Numbered from the stretch's first letter, positions 27,076 through 36,290 are shown. The stretch is 64,000 nucleotides of DNA from Lewinellaceae bacterium (GCA_020636325.1 JACJYC010000024.1:1-64000); one strand, 5' to 3'. A program made the numbers and translations. Notes: generated by a model from the sequence alone, not told the origin.

Positions 27076-27447
27076 TTATTCCGTTTCCGGTTTTCGGATT
27101 CTAAGTTGATGGGGTTCAAGTATCCATAGACAGCCTTTCGGATCATTTTTTGATAACTGATCTAATAACAGGTTTGTCATGGTCTGCATGACCTCAAAGT
27201 TTGCAGGCCTGTTGGGGCGAACAACTATGATTCCATTTGTTTGATCGGCAGGAAATCGAATAATGTTGGAAAAGTCCAGATCAAGGGTAATGAGACATCG
27301 GTTCTCCAGTTTACAAATATTGAAAATATCTTCATCCGGGGAGCCGGAAAGTTTTTCATCCAATACGGATTCTGCATCAAATCCGCGCTTTTTAAACTTT
27401 AAAGTTAATGATGGACTGAAATTTTCATCGAGCTTGAATCGCAACAT
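27076..27447 (-). CDS. DUF5615 PIN-like toxin
   Basis: 123 residues. Begins FKLDENFSPSLTLKFKKRGFDAESVLDEKLSGSPDEDIFNICKLENRCLITLDLDFSN, the DUF5615 pattern: an early Asp/Glu pair and the LDLDFSN strand give the acidic PIN-type nuclease site. Likely a ribonuclease toxin paired with the DUF433 protein, whose gene ends 2 bp upstream. Confidence 0.9.
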   Translation of the reverse strand: MLRFKLDENFSPSLTLKFKKRGFDAESVLDEKLSGSPDEDIFNICKLENRCLITLDLDFSNIIRFPADQTNGIIVVRPNRPANFEVMQTMTNLLLDQLSKNDPKGCLWILEPHQLRIRKPETE

Positions 27448-27449
27448 TT

Positions 27450-27689
27450 TCAGGCTGCATTAATCTTAATATCGACAAAATGCTCTTTTGACATAGCGGA
27501 TCCGTAAGCAATACAAGCAAAAATATCTTCTTTCCGGATCTGCGGATACGCTTCGAGGATATTGTCCATACTTTCTCCCGCAGATAGATAATCGAGGATT
27601 AAGGAAACCCAGATCCGGGTGCCCTTAATACATGGCTTTCCGAAACAAACTTGCGGATTGACCGTGATTCTTTCAAGGAGTGGGTTCAT
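27450..27689 (-). CDS. DUF433 antitoxin
   Basis: 79 residues, typical DUF433: ERITVNPQVCFGKPCIKGTRIWVSLILDYLSAGESMDNILEAYPQIRKEDIFACIAY, which contains the winged/ribbon DNA-binding-like motif of this family. DUF433 proteins sit directly before DUF5615 toxins and are inferred antitoxins and autoregulators. Same operon as the toxin. Confidence 0.92.
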   Translation of the reverse strand: MNPLLERITVNPQVCFGKPCIKGTRIWVSLILDYLSAGESMDNILEAYPQIRKEDIFACIAYGSAMSKEHFVDIKINAA

Positions 27690-27813
27690 AATAAAATAAA
27701 AATAAGGATGGTAAATAGCAAATATAAGGATAGCAGCTTAAAACTTATTCCATCCGCATATTAAAACTGCAACCGGCCCGTAAAAGTTTCCAACATGAGC
27801 TGTACACGATCAT

Positions 27814-28650
27814 TTATCGTACCAGCAACAAATAAGCCGCCACATAAGGCAGCATAAAGATAAACCCGTCGAAGCGGTCGAGCAGGCCGCCGTGGCCGGG
27901 CATGATGGTGCCCGAATCCTTGAGGTGCTGGCTGCGCTTGAGCATGGATTCCACCAGGTCGCCGAGCGTGCCGAAAACGATGATGATGGCGGCCAGTATC
28001 AGCCAGTTGGTCAGGGTAAGATCCTTGAAAAAATAAGCCAGAATAGCCGCAATTACAAATGTGATCAACGCGCCGCCGATGGACCCCTCCCAGGTCTTTT
28101 TGGGGGAAATGCGTTGGAAAAGCGGCGTTTTCCCCCACCTGGATCCCGACAGGTAAGCGCCGGTGTCATTTGCCCAACTCAACAACAACAGCCCAAGCAC
28201 GATGTCAGCATAGAAATGCTCCCCGTTGAACGCAATGAATTCCAGCAGCGAGAACGGCACGCCGATATATACCATGCCCAGAATGACAAAGGCGATATTC
28301 ACAAACGGTTTTTCCGACTGCGTATACAACTCATAGACGAAGGAAAGGAAAATGGCAGGCGCAAACAGCAGGGAAGCGACCGCCAGAAAAGCTTCCCGGC
28401 TGCCGGCCAGCCCCAGTTGAAGGATCGTAGCCAGCACGATCGGCATCAACCCCAGCAGCATGCCCAAAAATTTCCGCAGCCGGTCGCGACGCGAGACCTT
28501 GTCCAGAACGATGCCGAAAAACTCCCACAGCGATATGGCTGCAATGATACCGAAAAGCAGCACAAAGGTCAGCCGACCACCATATAATCCTGCCAGCATT
28601 ATGCCGACAAAAAATCCTGCGGTGATCATCCTTTTTATCAAACCTTCCAT
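27814..28650 (-). CDS. cdsA: Phosphatidate cytidylyltransferase
   Basis: 278 residues from the ATG at 28650-28648. A longer in-frame start (28791) exists only because the ACTTACR heptamer tract is open on this strand; it would add a Leu/Thr/Tyr repeat and is rejected. About eight membrane helices. LSWANDTGAYLSGSRWGKTPLFQRISPKKTWEG and the signature LKRSQHLKDSGTIMPGHGGLLDRFD identify CdsA. It makes CDP-diacylglycerol from phosphatidate and CTP, the branch point of phospholipid synthesis, in the inner membrane. The heptamer tract ends 11 bp upstream, so it lies in the leader. Confidence 0.95.
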   Translation of the reverse strand: MEGLIKRMITAGFFVGIMLAGLYGGRLTFVLLFGIIAAISLWEFFGIVLDKVSRRDRLRKFLGMLLGLMPIVLATILQLGLAGSREAFLAVASLLFAPAIFLSFVYELYTQSEKPFVNIAFVILGMVYIGVPFSLLEFIAFNGEHFYADIVLGLLLLSWANDTGAYLSGSRWGKTPLFQRISPKKTWEGSIGGALITFVIAAILAYFFKDLTLTNWLILAAIIIVFGTLGDLVESMLKRSQHLKDSGTIMPGHGGLLDRFDGFIFMLPYVAAYLLLVR

Positions 28651-28661
28651 AGAAGTATCCT

Positions 28662-28750
28662 CAGTCGTAAGTTGTAAGTCGTAAGTTGTAAGTCGTAAGT
28701 TGTAAGTCGTAAGTCGTAAGTTGTAAGTCGTAAGTTGTAAGTCGTAAGTC
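28662..28750 (-). repeat. ACTTACR heptamer tract
   Basis: About a dozen 7-bp units reading ACTTACG/ACTTACA on the minus strand, which is the direction of both flanking genes (PSD1 upstream, cdsA downstream). The sense strand has no stop codons, so it opens a false N-terminal extension of cdsA. Confidence 0.9.
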
Positions 28751-28799
28751 AGGTAGTAAGGCGCCATTCCGCCTTTGCAACGGACGAACAACCATGAAA

Positions 28800-28979
28800 C
28801 AGTGATCAGTTGTCAGGCTCCGCCCGCCGTAGCTTCAGCGAAGGAGGGGGGCAGTGGTCAGTCGGGTAGCTGAACGAAGTCGAAGCTACAACAACCGTCC
28901 CCCGTCCGACGAAGCCTTGGCGGAGTCGGGCCCCGTCCACCGTCCACCGAAGCCTTGGCGGAGTCGGGCCCCGTCTCCT
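28800..28979 (-). repeat. 3'-end array after the PSD1 gene
   Basis: Contains one CCGCC...GGAGG hairpin module (28824-28847) and two tandem copies of CCGAAGCCTTGGCGGAGTCG-type sequence (28905-28975), ending at the stop codon of the minus-strand PSD1 gene. Confidence 0.7.
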
Positions 28980-31900
28980 CTACCGTTTCACCATCACCGC
29001 ATCCGCGTTCAATATCGTACTCGCCACCACGGTATTGGCCGCCAGCAGGGCCGGGTCAATGGCCGGATCAATCCCTGATTCTCCTGATCCAAGCCAGCCT
29101 TGCGCCTTTTCCGGATGGGCGGAAAATTTCTGGTATTCGGTTTTTTGCAATTCATTCAAAACCTGCATTTCTTCAGGCGCCGGCTGCCGCCCGGCAAGTT
29201 TCCGGAATGCGGTTTGAATGCCCGACTCCACGGTTTCAGCCCGGGAGATGGTCCCGCCCAATACTTTGGCTGCTTCCACATAAACGGGGTCGTTCATCAG
29301 CACCAGGGCCTGCAGCGGCGTGCTGGTTTTTTGCCGCCTGACGGTGCACCGGTCCCGGGTCGGCGCGTCAAAGGTGGCCTGGGTGGGGTAGGGTACCGTG
29401 CGTTTCCAAATGGTATAGAGGCTGCGCCGGTACAGATCGGCTCCGCTGTCCTGCCGGTACGCCGCGCCGTTGATCTTCCACAGTCCGGGCGGCTGGTAAG
29501 GCCTCACGCTGGGGCCGCCGATTTTGTCCACCAGCAATCCTGAGGCTGCCAGGGCGTTATCCCGGAGCATTTCTGCTGTCAGCCGCAATGATGGACCGCG
29601 CGCCAGGAACCTGTTTTTGGGGTCTTCATGGGCTGCCCGGGAAGCGGCCCTGGAGGATTGCCGGTAGGTGGCCGACAGGACGATCAGCTTGGCCATCTGT
29701 TTGACATTCCAACCGGATTCCCGGAATTCCACCGCCAGCCAATCCAACAGCTCGGGGTGGGAAGGCATTTCGCCCTGGTTGCCGAAATCCTCCGAAGTAC
29801 GCACGAGTCCGGCGCCGAAAAATTGCTGCCAGAGCCGGTTCACAGCCACCCGCGCCGTCAGCGGATGATCGGGCAGAAACAGCCATTCCGCCAGTCCCAA
29901 CCGGTTTTTGGGCAGGTCGGCCGGCATCGGCAAAATCCTTTCAGGCGTATCGGCGGAAACCGGGTCGCCGTACACATCGTATTGGCCGCGCACCAGGATA
30001 TGGGCCTGGCGGGGCGCGGGCATTTCAGCCATGACCATGATCTGCCTGACCGTATCGGTGGTCTCGTTTCTGCGTCGCCGCAGATTTTGCAGATCCTTTT
30101 GCATTTGGGTTTGACCCGGTGCGGCATGGGCTGAATACCAGGTTTTCAAAAGGGTTTTGTCTTCAGCGGCAAGGTGTTCTGCCGGCTTGTTCAGCAGGTT
30201 TTGAAATGCGCCGGGGTCGAAAAGCTGCAAAACTTCCGCCGCTGCCAGCTCGCGGTCGAATACGGTAATCTCATCCACCACAGCGTCCTTGATGCCGATT
30301 CCCCGCCAGCGTGCGCCGATCTGGATGCCGGGTTCCGGTTGGCCCCCGAAGTGGAATTGAATGCTTTTGTACAACAGGTCGTTGTCCACTTTGGTAGGGA
30401 GCTCAACGCCGTTAAGGTATACTTTCAGCCCGGCGGCGGCGCTGGAGCCGTCGTAGGTCATGGCCAGGTGGATCCATTGGTTGCGGGGCGGGTTTTCGGC
30501 ATACTCAATGATGGCATTGTACGGGGCAACATGCGCCATGAGCATTTCCAGCCGGTCGTTTTTGATCGCCAGGTGGAAACCCCGGAAATTGTACAGCGCC
30601 GCTCCGATACCCTGATGGAAGATCACGCCGTTGTGGAGGCTGTCCGGCAAATTGACCCAGATCCCGACCGTAAATGGGGCGTCCCGTTCGAATGCGCCGA
30701 CGCCGCCGAGGTCGAGCCAGGCGTCGCCGTCCATCAGCAGGCCATTGCCGTATTTACCCGGGACCAGGACAGGAGCGATAAAGGCATTTACATCCTGCTG
30801 GCGCATCTCTCCCTGCTGGCGCGGGTTCAGCAGATTGGCGATCTGCGGCGAATTGAGGTCGAAACGACCGATCAATCCGGCGGGGTAGGGGGTTGCCTTC
30901 AGAGCTGTTCTCTGATTGGCCAGCCAGGTTTCAAATGCCGGCTCAAGGTCGTTCTTCGCTTGTTCGATCCGGTTTTCGGCTGCTGCAATTTGCCGGTCGA
31001 GAAACCGGGCGATACTGTCAACCTTTTCGTCGGTCAGCAGCAGGGTAGGGGCGGGGAGGGCGTCGTCCCAACTGATCTGTCCGGCTTCTTTCACATTGTT
31101 GAAAAAACTGAACAGCTGGTAGTAATCCTTTTGGCTGACGGGGTCGAATTTGTGGTCATGGCACCGGGCGCATTCCAGGGTGAGCCCCATAAAGGCCGTG
31201 CCGAGCGTATTGGTCCGGTCGGCCACGTATTCTACCCTGAACTCTTCCTCCACGATCCCACCTTCCATGTTTTGCTGGTGGTTGCGGTTGAAGCCGGTGG
31301 CCAGGATCTGATCCCGGGTGGGGTCGGGCAGCAGGTCGCCGGCCAGTTGCCACGTCACAAACCGGTCGTAGGGCATATTTTCATTGAAGGACCGGATCAC
31401 CCAATCCCGCCAGGGCGACATATCCCGGTAACGATCAACGGTATAGCCGTGGGTGTCCGCAAACCGGGCCAGGTCCATCCAGTCCGTGGCCATCCGTTCG
31501 CCGAAATGGGGAGAGGCCAGCAACCGGTCTACCGCTTTTTCGTAGGCATTTGGATCGGTGTCGGCCAGAAAGGCGTCGATCTCTTCCAGTGTCGGAGGCA
31601 AGCCTGTCAAGTCGAGGCTGACCCGCCGCAAAAGGGTTTCCTTGTCTGCCTCTTCGGCCTGTTGCCTGCTTTGCAGTTCGTTTTTTTGGAGAATGAAATA
31701 GTCGATGCCGTTTTTGGGCCAGGTTTTGTGGCTCACTTCGGGCAACTTAGGCCTTTCCGGCGGAATGAGCGACCAAAGCGGTTTGTACACCGCACCCTGT
31801 TTGATCCAGCGGATCAGGATGGCTTTTTCCGCGGAGGACAGCACCAGATCGGATGCCGGCGGCGGCATCATCAATTCGGGGTCTTCGGTCAGGATCCTGC

Positions 31901-32192
31901 TGACCAGCTGACTGTGGCCGGTCTTGCCGGGTTTGACGGCAAAATACCCGGGATGCTCGGTCAGTTCAGCGTATGCGGATTCGGCCTGGTCGAGTCGCAA
32001 GCCGGCCTTTCGTTTGTTCGAATCGGGCCCGTGGCAGGAAAAGCACCGGTCGCTCAGGATCGGTTTGACGTGCAGGTTGAAATCAATTTTATCAGGCAGG
32101 GTCTCCATGGCCGATCTGACGTCGTCGGGCAATGAAGGCGAACAGGCAGTAATCAAACAAACGATCGGCAACCAGAAAAGATGCTTTGACAT
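28980..32192 (-). CDS. PSD1 / planctomycete-type cytochrome lipoprotein (DUF1549-LamG-DUF1553)
   Basis: 1070 residues from the ATG at 32192; the 48-residue in-frame extension is the array-like Gly/Leu repeat of the neighbour. Lipobox LITAC. Domain order: haem c motif CFSCHG (planctomycete cytochrome C), then DUF1549 (TLLRRVSLDLTGLPPTLEEIDAF, DWMDLARFADTHGYTVD), a LamG/concanavalin-type insertion (FTVGIWVNLPDS...), then DUF1553 (LAEWLFLPDHPLTARVAVNRLWQQFFG, NRFLARGPSLRLTAEMLRDNAL). Such proteins are abundant in Planctomycetes and some Bacteroidota, usually beside a DUF1501 gene; none is adjacent. Electron-transfer or polysaccharide role unproven. Confidence 0.92.
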   Translation of the reverse strand: MSKHLFWLPIVCLITACSPSLPDDVRSAMETLPDKIDFNLHVKPILSDRCFSCHGPDSNKRKAGLRLDQAESAYAELTEHPGYFAVKPGKTGHSQLVSRILTEDPELMMPPPASDLVLSSAEKAILIRWIKQGAVYKPLWSLIPPERPKLPEVSHKTWPKNGIDYFILQKNELQSRQQAEEADKETLLRRVSLDLTGLPPTLEEIDAFLADTDPNAYEKAVDRLLASPHFGERMATDWMDLARFADTHGYTVDRYRDMSPWRDWVIRSFNENMPYDRFVTWQLAGDLLPDPTRDQILATGFNRNHQQNMEGGIVEEEFRVEYVADRTNTLGTAFMGLTLECARCHDHKFDPVSQKDYYQLFSFFNNVKEAGQISWDDALPAPTLLLTDEKVDSIARFLDRQIAAAENRIEQAKNDLEPAFETWLANQRTALKATPYPAGLIGRFDLNSPQIANLLNPRQQGEMRQQDVNAFIAPVLVPGKYGNGLLMDGDAWLDLGGVGAFERDAPFTVGIWVNLPDSLHNGVIFHQGIGAALYNFRGFHLAIKNDRLEMLMAHVAPYNAIIEYAENPPRNQWIHLAMTYDGSSAAAGLKVYLNGVELPTKVDNDLLYKSIQFHFGGQPEPGIQIGARWRGIGIKDAVVDEITVFDRELAAAEVLQLFDPGAFQNLLNKPAEHLAAEDKTLLKTWYSAHAAPGQTQMQKDLQNLRRRRNETTDTVRQIMVMAEMPAPRQAHILVRGQYDVYGDPVSADTPERILPMPADLPKNRLGLAEWLFLPDHPLTARVAVNRLWQQFFGAGLVRTSEDFGNQGEMPSHPELLDWLAVEFRESGWNVKQMAKLIVLSATYRQSSRAASRAAHEDPKNRFLARGPSLRLTAEMLRDNALAASGLLVDKIGGPSVRPYQPPGLWKINGAAYRQDSGADLYRRSLYTIWKRTVPYPTQATFDAPTRDRCTVRRQKTSTPLQALVLMNDPVYVEAAKVLGGTISRAETVESGIQTAFRKLAGRQPAPEEMQVLNELQKTEYQKFSAHPEKAQGWLGSGESGIDPAIDPALLAANTVVASTILNADAVMVKR

Positions 32193-32236
32193 GGCATGAT
32201 AAATATCCTGAATTTCGATGGCTTTCGGCTGGCTTT

Positions 32237-32283
32237 CGGCGGACTTTAGTCCGCCGATAAGTCCGCCGATAAGTCCGCCGAAT
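32237..32283. repeat. Hairpin with 12-bp tandem copies of its arm
   Basis: CGGCGGACT-TT-AGTCCGCCG (32237-32256) is a perfect hairpin. Its right arm AGTCCGCCGATA is then tandemly repeated three times (32248-32283) into the 3' end of the merR reading frame. Confidence 0.85.
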
Positions 32284-32641
32284 GATCCCGCAATTCCACC
32301 AAAAACCCCCTGATCTGCTCCAGCCGCGCGATCCACTCGGCACGCTCCTTATCGCGCACCTTGCGTTCCTTCAATTCCCGTTTGGCGCCTTCCAGGGTAA
32401 ATCCCTGTTCCTTGACCAGGGTATAAATTACGCGGACCTGCTCGATGTTCTGGGCGGTGAAGCGCCGGTCGCCCCGCCCGGTCTTGTGCGGGCGCAGAAA
32501 ATCGAATTCCTTTTCCCAATACCGGATCAGCGACTTGGAAACGCCGAATACCTCAGCGACCTCACCGATGGTGTAGTAGCGCTTGAGATCATCCTCATTT
32601 TCGAACATCGGCAGTTGCTCCATAGAAATCGGATGTGACAA
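32246..32641 (-). CDS. MerR-family transcriptional regulator
   Basis: 131 residues. Residues ~14-85 are the MerR winged helix: YYTIGEVAEVFGVSKSLIRYWEKEFDFLRPHKTGRGDRRFTAQNIEQVRVIYTLVKEQGFTLEGA. This short Bacteroidota type lacks metal-binding cysteines. The final residues SADLSADLSAD are encoded by the 12-bp repeats, so the true conserved protein probably ends near residue 118. Target unknown. One ACGTAAAATCTT-type unit lies directly upstream. Confidence 0.92.
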   Translation of the reverse strand: MSHPISMEQLPMFENEDDLKRYYTIGEVAEVFGVSKSLIRYWEKEFDFLRPHKTGRGDRRFTAQNIEQVRVIYTLVKEQGFTLEGAKRELKERKVRDKERAEWIARLEQIRGFLVELRDHSADLSADLSAD

Positions 32642-32642
32642 C

Positions 32643-32667
32643 GTAAGATTTTACGTCGCATAAATTA
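32643..32667 (-). repeat. Single GCGACGTAAAATCTTACGT unit
   Basis: On the minus strand it matches the 21-bp units of 36852-37005. It lies between the permease gene and merR, just before the merR start, in the same orientation relative to transcription as the larger array. Confidence 0.75.
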
Positions 32668-32699
32668 ATTTCACACCGTATAATTATAAACCCTTAGGT

Positions 32700-32850
32700 C
32701 ATAATCAACGCCCTCCTCAAATCCAACCTCCGGCGGCCGTAGTCACGCCATGAGGGTGACGAAGGCGGCAAATCCTCAATTCCTCCCCCGACCGCCGTAG
32801 CTCATCAGGAGCGAAGGAGGTAATTCCTCAATTCCTCAATTCCTCCCCTC
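32700..32850 (-). repeat. 3'-end array after the permease gene
   Basis: GGAATTGA octamers (minus strand) and two CCGCC-type hairpin modules (about 32730-32770 and 32791-32820). The permease's last residues and its TGA stop at 32828 are encoded by the octamer tract. Confidence 0.75.
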
Positions 32851-34159
32851 CTCCATCCCCCTTTCTGACCCCAATATACACAAAAATCCCGATTGCCAGC
32901 AGCAAAAGTCCGCCCAATGCCTGTACGGGTTGCTGGATCAGGGTGCTCACCGTAAAAGCCGCCGAAATGCCGATAAAGATGATCGGAACGACGGGGTATC
33001 CCCAAACCTTGTAGGGGCGTTCAAGCCCGGGTTGTCTGAGCCGGTAAAGGATGACCACAAAACCTGCCAGCGCCATGAACGCGATATCCATAAAGGTCAC
33101 ATAAGAGATCAGATTCTCAAAGCTGCCCCAGAACAACAGCAGCAGAATGGCCCAGGCAGCCTGGATGATCATAGCGGTTGCCGGGGTATGAAACCGGGGA
33201 TGAACCCGGGCGAGCCGCTCGAAAAATATGCCGTCGCGGGCCATGGCGAAGTAGATCCGGGGCGCCGACATGGTGTAGATCCCGATCGTGCCGAACACGG
33301 AAACGGCAATGGCCAGCGCCGCCAATTGTCCGCCGTTGGGCAGTACGGCCTGGGCGGCATCCCCGGCAATGCGCGTAGATTCCTTGATGGCCTCAATCGG
33401 CAACAGGAGCATGTAGCCCAGGTTGACCAGCAGGTACGTGACCGTCACGATCAGCGCGCCCAGCATCATGGCCCGGGGGACCGTCCGCTGCGGGTTGATC
33501 GCCTCGCCGGCCATATACGACGCGTGGTGCCAGCCGCCGAATGACCACAGGACGCCGATCAGTGCGAGCAGCAGCGCCTTCGGCAGGTGTTCCGGTATGT
33601 TATTGGCCAGCGAAAAGGACAGCTGCACCCGCTCGGGGTCGTAAAAGACGATCCCCAGGACGACGATCCCGGCGATGGCCAGCAATTTCAACCCGGTGAA
33701 CACATTGCTCAGCCACTGGCTCACGCTTACCCCCCGGATATTGATCAGCGTCAACCCGGCAATGACGCCCATGGCCAGCAGGATCTTGCCTTCACCGGAT
33801 ATCGGGAAAAAGAAGGTGAGGTATTCCGCCAGAATGATGGCCAATGCGGCCAGTGAACCCGTATTGATCACCAGCAGGGTTACCCAGCCGTACAGGAATC
33901 CGGTCATGTTGCCGTACCCTTCCTTCAGGAAAACGTATACGCCGCCGGCCTTTGGAAACATGGCGCCCAATTCAGCAAAGGTGAGCGCACCGGTAAGCGC
34001 GATCAGGCCGCCTATCGCCCAGATCACCAATACGTACCCGTTGTGCGGGAGCGCCTGCACGATCTTGTAGGGGGTAATGAAGATCCCCGCCCCGATGCAA
34101 CTCCCTACAGCGATCATGGTCAGGCCGTAGAGGGTGAGTTTTCGTTGTAGTCCGTCCAT
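32828..34159 (-). CDS. APC-superfamily amino acid permease
   Basis: 443 residues from ATG 34159; the 24-residue upstream extension is not membrane-like. Twelve hydrophobic helices. The N-terminus KLTLYGLTMIAVGSCIGAGIFITPYKIVQALP is the TM1 Gly-rich helix break that forms the substrate site in APC transporters. FLYGWVTLLVINTGSLAALA and LWSFGGWHHASYMAGEAINPQRTVPRA (TM6) fit the amino-acid/LAT-like group. Specificity cannot be read. Inner membrane. Divergent from meaB across 83 bp. Confidence 0.92.
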   Translation of the reverse strand: MDGLQRKLTLYGLTMIAVGSCIGAGIFITPYKIVQALPHNGYVLVIWAIGGLIALTGALTFAELGAMFPKAGGVYVFLKEGYGNMTGFLYGWVTLLVINTGSLAALAIILAEYLTFFFPISGEGKILLAMGVIAGLTLINIRGVSVSQWLSNVFTGLKLLAIAGIVVLGIVFYDPERVQLSFSLANNIPEHLPKALLLALIGVLWSFGGWHHASYMAGEAINPQRTVPRAMMLGALIVTVTYLLVNLGYMLLLPIEAIKESTRIAGDAAQAVLPNGGQLAALAIAVSVFGTIGIYTMSAPRIYFAMARDGIFFERLARVHPRFHTPATAMIIQAAWAILLLLFWGSFENLISYVTFMDIAFMALAGFVVILYRLRQPGLERPYKVWGYPVVPIIFIGISAAFTVSTLIQQPVQALGGLLLLAIGIFVYIGVRKGDGGGEELRN

Positions 34160-34242
34160 AATGGGAGCAAAATCGGCAAATCTTTCTGAATTCCAAAATC
34201 CCGCGTTTTTGACTACCTTAGCCACCGGCAATACCTGCGCAC

Positions 34243-35316
34243 ATGAGCCGTAAAAAGGCTAACGAACCACCTGCCGGCGACCCTGCTTCGCCCATCAATC
34301 CGGACTTGCAACGGCGACGGACCGGCCGCCTCTCACCGGAAGCCTATGCGGAAGGCGTACTGGCCGGCGATCGCGTGCTCCTGAGCAAGGCCATCACCCT
34401 GATTGAGAGTACCCTGGCCGCCGACCAGGCCCTTGCCGGCCGCGTAGTCGACCTTTGCCTGCCCCACCGCGTGCCTTCACGCCGGATCGGGATCAGCGGC
34501 GCGCCCGGCGCAGGTAAAAGCACTTTTATCGAGGCGCTGGGAAAGGTCATTCTCTCAGACGGCGGCAACCTGGCCGTCCTGACCATCGATCCCAGCAGCC
34601 GGATCACGGGCGGCAGCATCCTGGGGGATAAAACCCGGATGGAAACCTTGTCGCTGGACGAACGCGCATTCATCCGCCCAAGTCCCGCAGGCGACACCCT
34701 CGGCGGCGTAGCCCGCAAGACCCGCGAAACCATCCTCCTTTGCGAAGCAGCCGGTTATTCGGATATCATCGTGGAAACGGTCGGCGTAGGGCAGTCGGAA
34801 ACCACCGTCCAAAGCATGGTCGATTGCTTTCTGCTCCTGCTGCTGCCCGGCGCCGGCGATGAACTGCAAGGCATCAAACGCGGGATCGTGGAAGTGGCCG
34901 ACCTGGTTGCCGTCAACAAAGCCGATGGCGACGGACTTACCTTTGCGCGTAAGGCGCAGGCCGCCTATCGCAATGCCCTTCACCTTTTTCCACCTAAAAC
35001 AAGCGGGTGGACGCCCGAGGTGCTGACTTGTTCCGCCCTGAACAATACCGGGATCGGGGCGATCTGGCAGGTAATCACCACTTTCTTCGACACCGTCCAA
35101 ACTTCCGGATTCATGGCCGAAAACCGCAGGGAACAGACCCGCTTCTGGTTTCACGACGCGCTGGATGCCGGTCTCCGCAACCTGGTCAAAATCCACCCGA
35201 AAGCCAGGGAAAGGCTGCCCGCGCTGGAAAAGGAAGTGCTGGAAGGGACAAGATCGCCACTTGGCGCTGCGGAGGAGATCCTGGGGATTTTGGGAGGTGG
35301 GGATTTGAGGATTTGA
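34243..35316 (+). CDS. meaB: Methylmalonyl-CoA mutase-associated GTPase
   Basis: 357 residues. P-loop GAPGAGKSTFIEALG (~86-100), then LTIDPSSRITGGSILGDKTRM, RPSPAGDTLGGVARKTRE, VETVGVGQSE (G3) and VNKADG (NKxD). MeaB is a metallochaperone-type G protein that protects and reloads adenosylcobalamin in methylmalonyl-CoA mutase. The mutase genes are not in this window. The C-terminal residues ILGGGDLRI and the TGA run directly into a GATTTGAG-type tract. Confidence 0.95.
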   Translation: MSRKKANEPPAGDPASPINPDLQRRRTGRLSPEAYAEGVLAGDRVLLSKAITLIESTLAADQALAGRVVDLCLPHRVPSRRIGISGAPGAGKSTFIEALGKVILSDGGNLAVLTIDPSSRITGGSILGDKTRMETLSLDERAFIRPSPAGDTLGGVARKTRETILLCEAAGYSDIIVETVGVGQSETTVQSMVDCFLLLLLPGAGDELQGIKRGIVEVADLVAVNKADGDGLTFARKAQAAYRNALHLFPPKTSGWTPEVLTCSALNNTGIGAIWQVITTFFDTVQTSGFMAENRREQTRFWFHDALDAGLRNLVKIHPKARERLPALEKEVLEGTRSPLGAAEEILGILGGGDLRI

Positions 35317-35337
35317 GGAATCCAGGAACTGAAAGCA

Positions 35338-35625
35338 AGGTCAATCGAAGAATCGAACAATCGAAGAATCGACCACGCCGCGGCGTGGCGAATCAATCGA
35401 AGAATCGAACAATCGAAGAATTGAAGAATCGAATCAATCGAACAATCGAATCAATCGAACAATCGAAGAATCGAAGAATCGAATCAATCGAAGAATCGAA
35501 GAATCGAAGAATCGAATCAATCGAAGAATCGAAGAATCGAATCAATCGAAGAATCGAATCAATCGATCAATCGAATCAATCGATCAATCGAATCAATCGA
35601 ACAATCGAATCAATCGACCATTTCC
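35338..35625 (+). repeat. AATCGAAG/AATCGAAC array
   Basis: About 290 bp of 8-9 bp units (AATCGAAG, AATCGAAC, GAATCAATCG), interrupted once by the hairpin CCACGCCGCGGCGTGG (35372-35387). Lies 22 bp after the meaB stop. Fills the meaB-lemA gap; no gene. Confidence 0.9.
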
Positions 35626-35700
35626 CAACGTTCCTCGAAAAATCAGAACCTTTCCGGCCAATTATTTGTAAATTTGTAGAAACAAAAAACAAAGCCATAC

Positions 35701-36288
35701 ATGAGATCAATCGTTATTATCGCCGTTCTGGTTGGATTGGGAGGCATTCTGTTCATCAGCGGATGCAATTTCAATAACAGTGTTGTCGGCCTGGATGAAC
35801 AGGTGTCCAAAGCCTGGAGCGACGTACAAAGCGAATACCAGCGCCGGGCGGACCTGATCCCGAACCTGGTCAGCACCGTAAAAGGAGCGGCGGGTTTTGA
35901 GCAGGAAACCCTAACGGCCGTGACCGAAGCCCGCGCAAAGGCCACCAGCATCAATATCGACCCCAGCAACATCACGCCGGAACAGATGAAAGCTTTCCAG
36001 GAAGCGCAGGCCGGCCTGTCTTCATCCCTCGGCCGCTTGCTGGTCGTCTCTGAAAACTACCCCGAACTGAAGGCCAATGCCAATTTCCGCGACCTGCAGG
36101 TCCAATTGGAAGGCACGGAGAACCGCATCAAAGTGGCGCGCAACGATTTTAATGAAGTCGTTACGACGTACAATACAAAGATCCGGAAGTTCCCGGGCAG
36201 CCTGTTTGCATCCATCCTCGGATTTGATCGCAAAACGCAGTTCGAAGCCCAGGAAGGCGCCCAGAATGCGCCAAAGGTTGAGTTTTAA
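35701..36288 (+). CDS. LemA family protein
   Basis: 195 residues. N-terminal membrane/lipoprotein-type signal (ISGC at residues 19-22), then the LemA domain: LDEQVSKAWSDVQSEYQRRADLIPNLVSTVKGAAGFEQETLTAVTEARAKA, with VQLEGTENRIKVARNDFNEVVTTYN in the second half and FPGSLFA at the end. The helical domain lies outside the cytoplasm. It leads a LemA-TPM-TPM group, which recurs in Bacteroidota. Confidence 0.94.
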   Translation: MRSIVIIAVLVGLGGILFISGCNFNNSVVGLDEQVSKAWSDVQSEYQRRADLIPNLVSTVKGAAGFEQETLTAVTEARAKATSINIDPSNITPEQMKAFQEAQAGLSSSLGRLLVVSENYPELKANANFRDLQVQLEGTENRIKVARNDFNEVVTTYNTKIRKFPGSLFASILGFDRKTQFEAQEGAQNAPKVEF

Positions 36289-36290
36289 TC

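Noticed and set aside
28651..28791. N-terminal extension of cdsA through the heptamer tract
   Set aside because: It would encode a monotonous LTTYDLQ repeat ahead of the conserved CdsA start; the tract is merely open on that strand.
29100..32135. Long plus-strand frames opposite the PSD1 gene (for example 30174-32135)
   Set aside because: High-GC third-position shadows: low-complexity, Val/Gly/Gln-rich translations with no family, opposite a clear PSD1 protein.
32193..32336. Extended start of the PSD1 protein with a Gly/Leu/Ile-rich region
   Set aside because: The extension is the antisense of the merR 12-bp repeats; a good lipoprotein signal begins at 32192.
35338..35625. AATCGAA array as a CRISPR array
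   Set aside because: Units are 8-9 bp with no spacers of defined length, and no cas genes are present.
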